Translations under genes and position numbers: made by a program
Part shown: positions 5,925 to 6,646 of the stretch, one piece after another
Layout: every line of letters begins with the position of its first letter
Numbering within the stretch: the first letter of the stretch is position 1
Assembly: GCF_964187505.1 (NCBI RefSeq)
Contig: NZ_CAXLML010000220.1
Span: 1 to 6,646 of the forward strand
Direction: 5' to 3'
Length of the DNA: 6,646 nucleotides
DNA from: Chordibacter forsetii
GTDB lineage: Bacteria; Verrucomicrobiota; Verrucomicrobiia; Opitutales; Seribacteraceae
Notes under the pieces: generated by a model
Seen by the model: only the letters and a program-made list of their open reading frames with translations
Databases searched by the model: none
Told to the model about the DNA's origin: nothing

Positions 5925-6343
5925 GACGAGCCAAGACCCTCATTTTTAAGCCAATTCCGAGTCTCGTTTCGCTCAACTCGTTCATGAACCTCCCAACTTT
6001 TTTCAGAAATTACTCTTTTTGAAGTCTGCGAGGGCAACGGTATAGGTTCATCCAGATTATAGTCAGGTTGCTGGGGTACTTCCTTAATACTTCCCCTGAC
6101 TTCCGCCCGCGGTGGTATCGGTTCAATAGCTTCCCCAAAAGCTTCTTTAAGCAAATCACCCAAGCCTTTTTCACCAGCAACCTCTTTGTAGTCAGTTACC
6201 GGTTTCTGCTTGAAAGGTCTATCTCGAGGAGCACTTTTATTTCTTTCCTTCTCTTTTTTCTTTCTTCCTTCCAGTATTTTGCCCACAAATGAAGCAATGA
6301 GAAGCCCTACGATAAACAAGGTATCTATGGGCAAATCAGGCAT
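5849..6343 (-). CDS. Single-pass membrane protein of unknown function downstream of the floA-like gene
   Basis: This is a 164-aa protein read on the minus strand from ATG at 6343. Residues 8-22 (TLFIVGLLIASFVGK region) form one membrane helix. A strongly basic stretch follows at once (GRKKKEKERNK, 26-36), which by the positive-inside rule places the rest in the cytoplasm. The middle is rich in Pro and charged residues and probably disordered (about 37-110). A short C-terminal segment, SLRRSFLVKVLLDKPPGLKR (142-161), resembles the LR-x-A...EIL-x-PP-x-ALR ending I associate with proteins near flotillin genes in several Gram-negative phyla; this is recollection, not a search result. The gene starts 38 nt after the floA-like stop and is probably co-transcribed with it. 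The role may be linked to membrane microdomains, but that is inference from position only. No Shine-Dalgarno sequence is evident upstream. Confidence 0.75.
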   Translation of the reverse strand: MPDLPIDTLFIVGLLIASFVGKILEGRKKKEKERNKSAPRDRPFKQKPVTDYKEVAGEKGLGDLLKEAFGEAIEPIPPRAEVRGSIKEVPQQPDYNLDEPIPLPSQTSKRVISEKSWEVHERVERNETRNWLKNEGLGSSQSLRRSFLVKVLLDKPPGLKRSGF

Positions 6344-6381
6344 AATATATAAATTATATTTTTTGTTGGGGGAAAATTGTA

Positions 6382-6646
6382 CTATTTATCGCTAGAGATA
6401 CTTTCTCTCATTTCAGTATCCGCCTCGATGTTGCGCATCCTGTAATAATCCATAATCCCTAAATTGCCTTTTTGAAATGCTTCGGCCATAGCAAGCGGAA
6501 TTTGTGCTTCCGCCTCGACTAACTTGGCCTGCATCTCTTGTACTTTAGCTTTATTTTCCTGCTCCAAAGCAACCGCGGCGGCTCTGCGAATTTCTGCTTG
6601 AGCCTGAGCAACTTCCTTGTCTGCGGAAGCTTGAGAAGACCTAAGA
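6382..6646 (-). CDS. floA: Flotillin-like protein FloA, C-terminal part (5' end outside window)
   Basis: This gene is read on the minus strand and open to the window edge, with the last 87 residues visible; FloA proteins are usually about 330 aa. The visible part is the Ala/Glu/Gln-rich coiled-coil region (with EIRRAAAVALEQENKAKVQE). The family's characteristic ending follows: AEAQIPLAMAEAFQKGNLGIMDYYRMRNIEADTEMRESI. That is a strong match to the FloA (YqfA, formerly UPF0365) C-terminus, in which IPLAMAEA, G-N-L-G-I-MDYY and NIxADTxMR are conserved. FloA proteins are membrane-anchored scaffolds that organise detergent-resistant membrane microdomains. The apparent TTG start at 6567 is internal, because the frame continues upstream with matching sequence. 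It is followed 38 nt later by the 164-aa membrane-protein gene, suggesting a two-gene or longer operon running opposite to the exporter operon. Confidence 0.9.
   Translation of the reverse strand, partial: LRSSQASADKEVAQAQAEIRRAAAVALEQENKAKVQEMQAKLVEAEAQIPLAMAEAFQKGNLGIMDYYRMRNIEADTEMRESISSDK

Noticed and set aside
6068..6395. Two plus-strand ORFs opposite the floA-linked membrane-protein gene
   Set aside because: Their Phe/Ser/Leu-rich sequences are the reverse of Lys/Glu-rich codons on the minus strand, where a membrane helix and flotillin linkage support the real gene.

Overview
The window looks like part of the chromosome of a Gram-negative, moderately AT-rich bacterium. A complete outer-membrane efflux lipoprotein shows that there is an outer membrane. 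A FloA-type flotillin C-terminus on the minus strand, and a Cys-rich lipoprotein with a CPTPWD-x-CC motif of a kind I associate with planctomycete and verrucomicrobial genomes, suggest the PVC superphylum (perhaps Verrucomicrobia). That placement is an inference with low to moderate confidence. Recognisable Shine-Dalgarno sequences are absent before most starts.

Bases 2-5592 (+) hold one continuous operon of six genes. In order they are: the C-terminal part of an HlyD/MacA-type periplasmic adaptor, cut by the window edge; a LolD/MacB-type ATPase; two different FtsX/MacB-type permeases; a 180-aa Cys-rich envelope lipoprotein; and a NodT/TolC-type outer-membrane factor. The first three gene junctions are overlapping or nearly so (ATGA, ATGA, 4-nt gap) and the next two gaps are 15 and 27 nt. 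Together the products would form a trans-envelope ABC exporter. The ATPase and permeases form a split, LolCDE-like inner-membrane complex, while the adaptor and outer-membrane factor are those of a MacAB-TolC-like pump. A weak AT-rich terminator hairpin starts at the last base of the operon.

Bases 5593-5848 lie between the operon and a minus-strand unit. They hold most of a small GTG-started ORF (5691-5924, +) with four closely spaced cysteines, whose status is uncertain. An inverted repeat inside this ORF reads well as an intrinsic terminator for the minus strand.

Bases 5849-6646 (-) hold the 3' end of a floA-like flotillin gene followed by a 164-aa single-pass membrane protein of unknown function, 38 nt downstream and probably co-transcribed. 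The small plus-strand ORF overlaps the 3' end of this gene by 76 nt, tail to tail.

No RNA genes, mobile elements, CRISPR arrays or stretches of more than 300 bases without a gene were seen. The most interesting items are the Cys/His-rich lipoprotein embedded in the exporter operon, the two-permease tripartite architecture, and the conflict between the small Cys4 ORF and the minus-strand terminator.
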